Source: a virus. From it: DNA of 32,772 bases. Made by a program: the position numbers and the translations under genes. Of the stretch, positions 32,553-32,772 are shown one piece after another. Position 1 is the stretch's first letter. Each line of letters opens with the position of its first letter. The notes beneath the pieces were generated by a model. The model ran no database searches. It saw only the letters and a program-made list of their open reading frames with translations, and had not been told where the DNA came from. The DNA lies in IMG/VR virus record IMGVR_UViG_3300044614_001837, positions 1 to 32,772 of that record, one strand, 5' to 3'.

Positions 32553-32772
32553 ATGAATACTGTAAGATTTAACCGCCACGAATTGTTCTCCGAAAAAATG
32601 ATGGAGTTCCACTCTACTACCATCCGAATAGTGGAAGATTACCACATCGCTAGAAATGAAAGTTGGCACACCCCTCTATACAATATGTTGTGTGGTATAT
32701 GGGATGGATACTTTTATAGCGAAATGTTAGAGATGGCAAAGCAGATGGGATTACCTACTCACATTACTGACC
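32553..32772 (+). CDS. Small protein, 3' end beyond the window, function unknown
   Basis: 73 codons are open to the edge, starting MNTVRFNRHELFSEKMMEF, then IRIVEDYHIARNESWHTPLYNML, CGIWDGYFYSEMLEMAKQMGLP (phrases). It looks helical and soluble, with many aromatic residues and no recognised motif. It begins 94 bases after a terminator, so it starts a new unit. The start is chosen as the first ATG in a clean open frame, with ACGATAACGAT before it. Confidence 0.6.
   Translation, partial: MNTVRFNRHELFSEKMMEFHSTTIRIVEDYHIARNESWHTPLYNMLCGIWDGYFYSEMLEMAKQMGLPTHITD

Noticed and set aside
1-32772. Prophage attachment sites or integrase
   Set aside because: No integrase gene, tRNA-derived attachment repeat or host genes were seen; the tmRNA is complete and not split by an insertion.

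Overview
This window looks like part of the late (virion) region of a large, AT-rich tailed phage with a contractile tail (myovirus morphology). The host is probably a member of the Bacteroidota. The host inference rests on three things seen in the sequence: two near-perfect Bacteroidota-type promoters (TTTG, 20 bases, TATATTTG) around a tmRNA gene; A-rich leaders without a consistent Shine-Dalgarno before most genes; and a Bacteroidota-style signal peptide ending SFGQ on a secreted nuclease. Apart from shadow reading frames, everything reads on the + strand.

Layout. (1) 1-9732: host-recognition genes. These are the 3' part of a repeat fibre gene (LRR/DUF285-like), a tail-assembly-chaperone-like gene, two small virion genes, a 2418-residue fibre with a 459-residue Gly-X-Y stalk and a self-cleaving S74 chaperone tail, and two small virion proteins. 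(2) 9908-21956: the contractile tail module. It holds sheath, tube, a T4 gp26-like gene with an out-of-frame continuation, a small gene, tape measure, a tube-baseplate junction candidate, a gp53/tail-X LysM protein, the hub, and a small conserved gene. (3) 21957-23987: a phage tmRNA with an unusually long predicted tag, a terminator that overlaps a second host-type promoter, a small gene, and a compact family-A DNA polymerase-like gene. (4) 24027-32425: a secreted NUC1-type nuclease, a 1804-residue multidomain protein that resembles a polyprotein of injected head proteins, a conserved small gene, a GH19 endolysin, and a second internal-protein candidate. The window ends inside a small gene that starts at 32553.

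Regulation. The octamer TATTTATA (or TATTTATT) sits about 23-66 bases before the first gene of nearly every virion transcription unit. It is absent from the tight junctions inside units. I read it as a candidate phage late promoter, in contrast to the host-type promoters of the tmRNA and polymerase segment. That contrast suggests an early/middle island embedded in late genes.

The items most worth a second look are the tmRNA and its tag, the TATTTATA motif, the possible +1 frameshift at 13643-13669, the compact polymerase, the exported nuclease and the putative polyprotein. All family assignments come from reading the sequences by eye; no database search was run.
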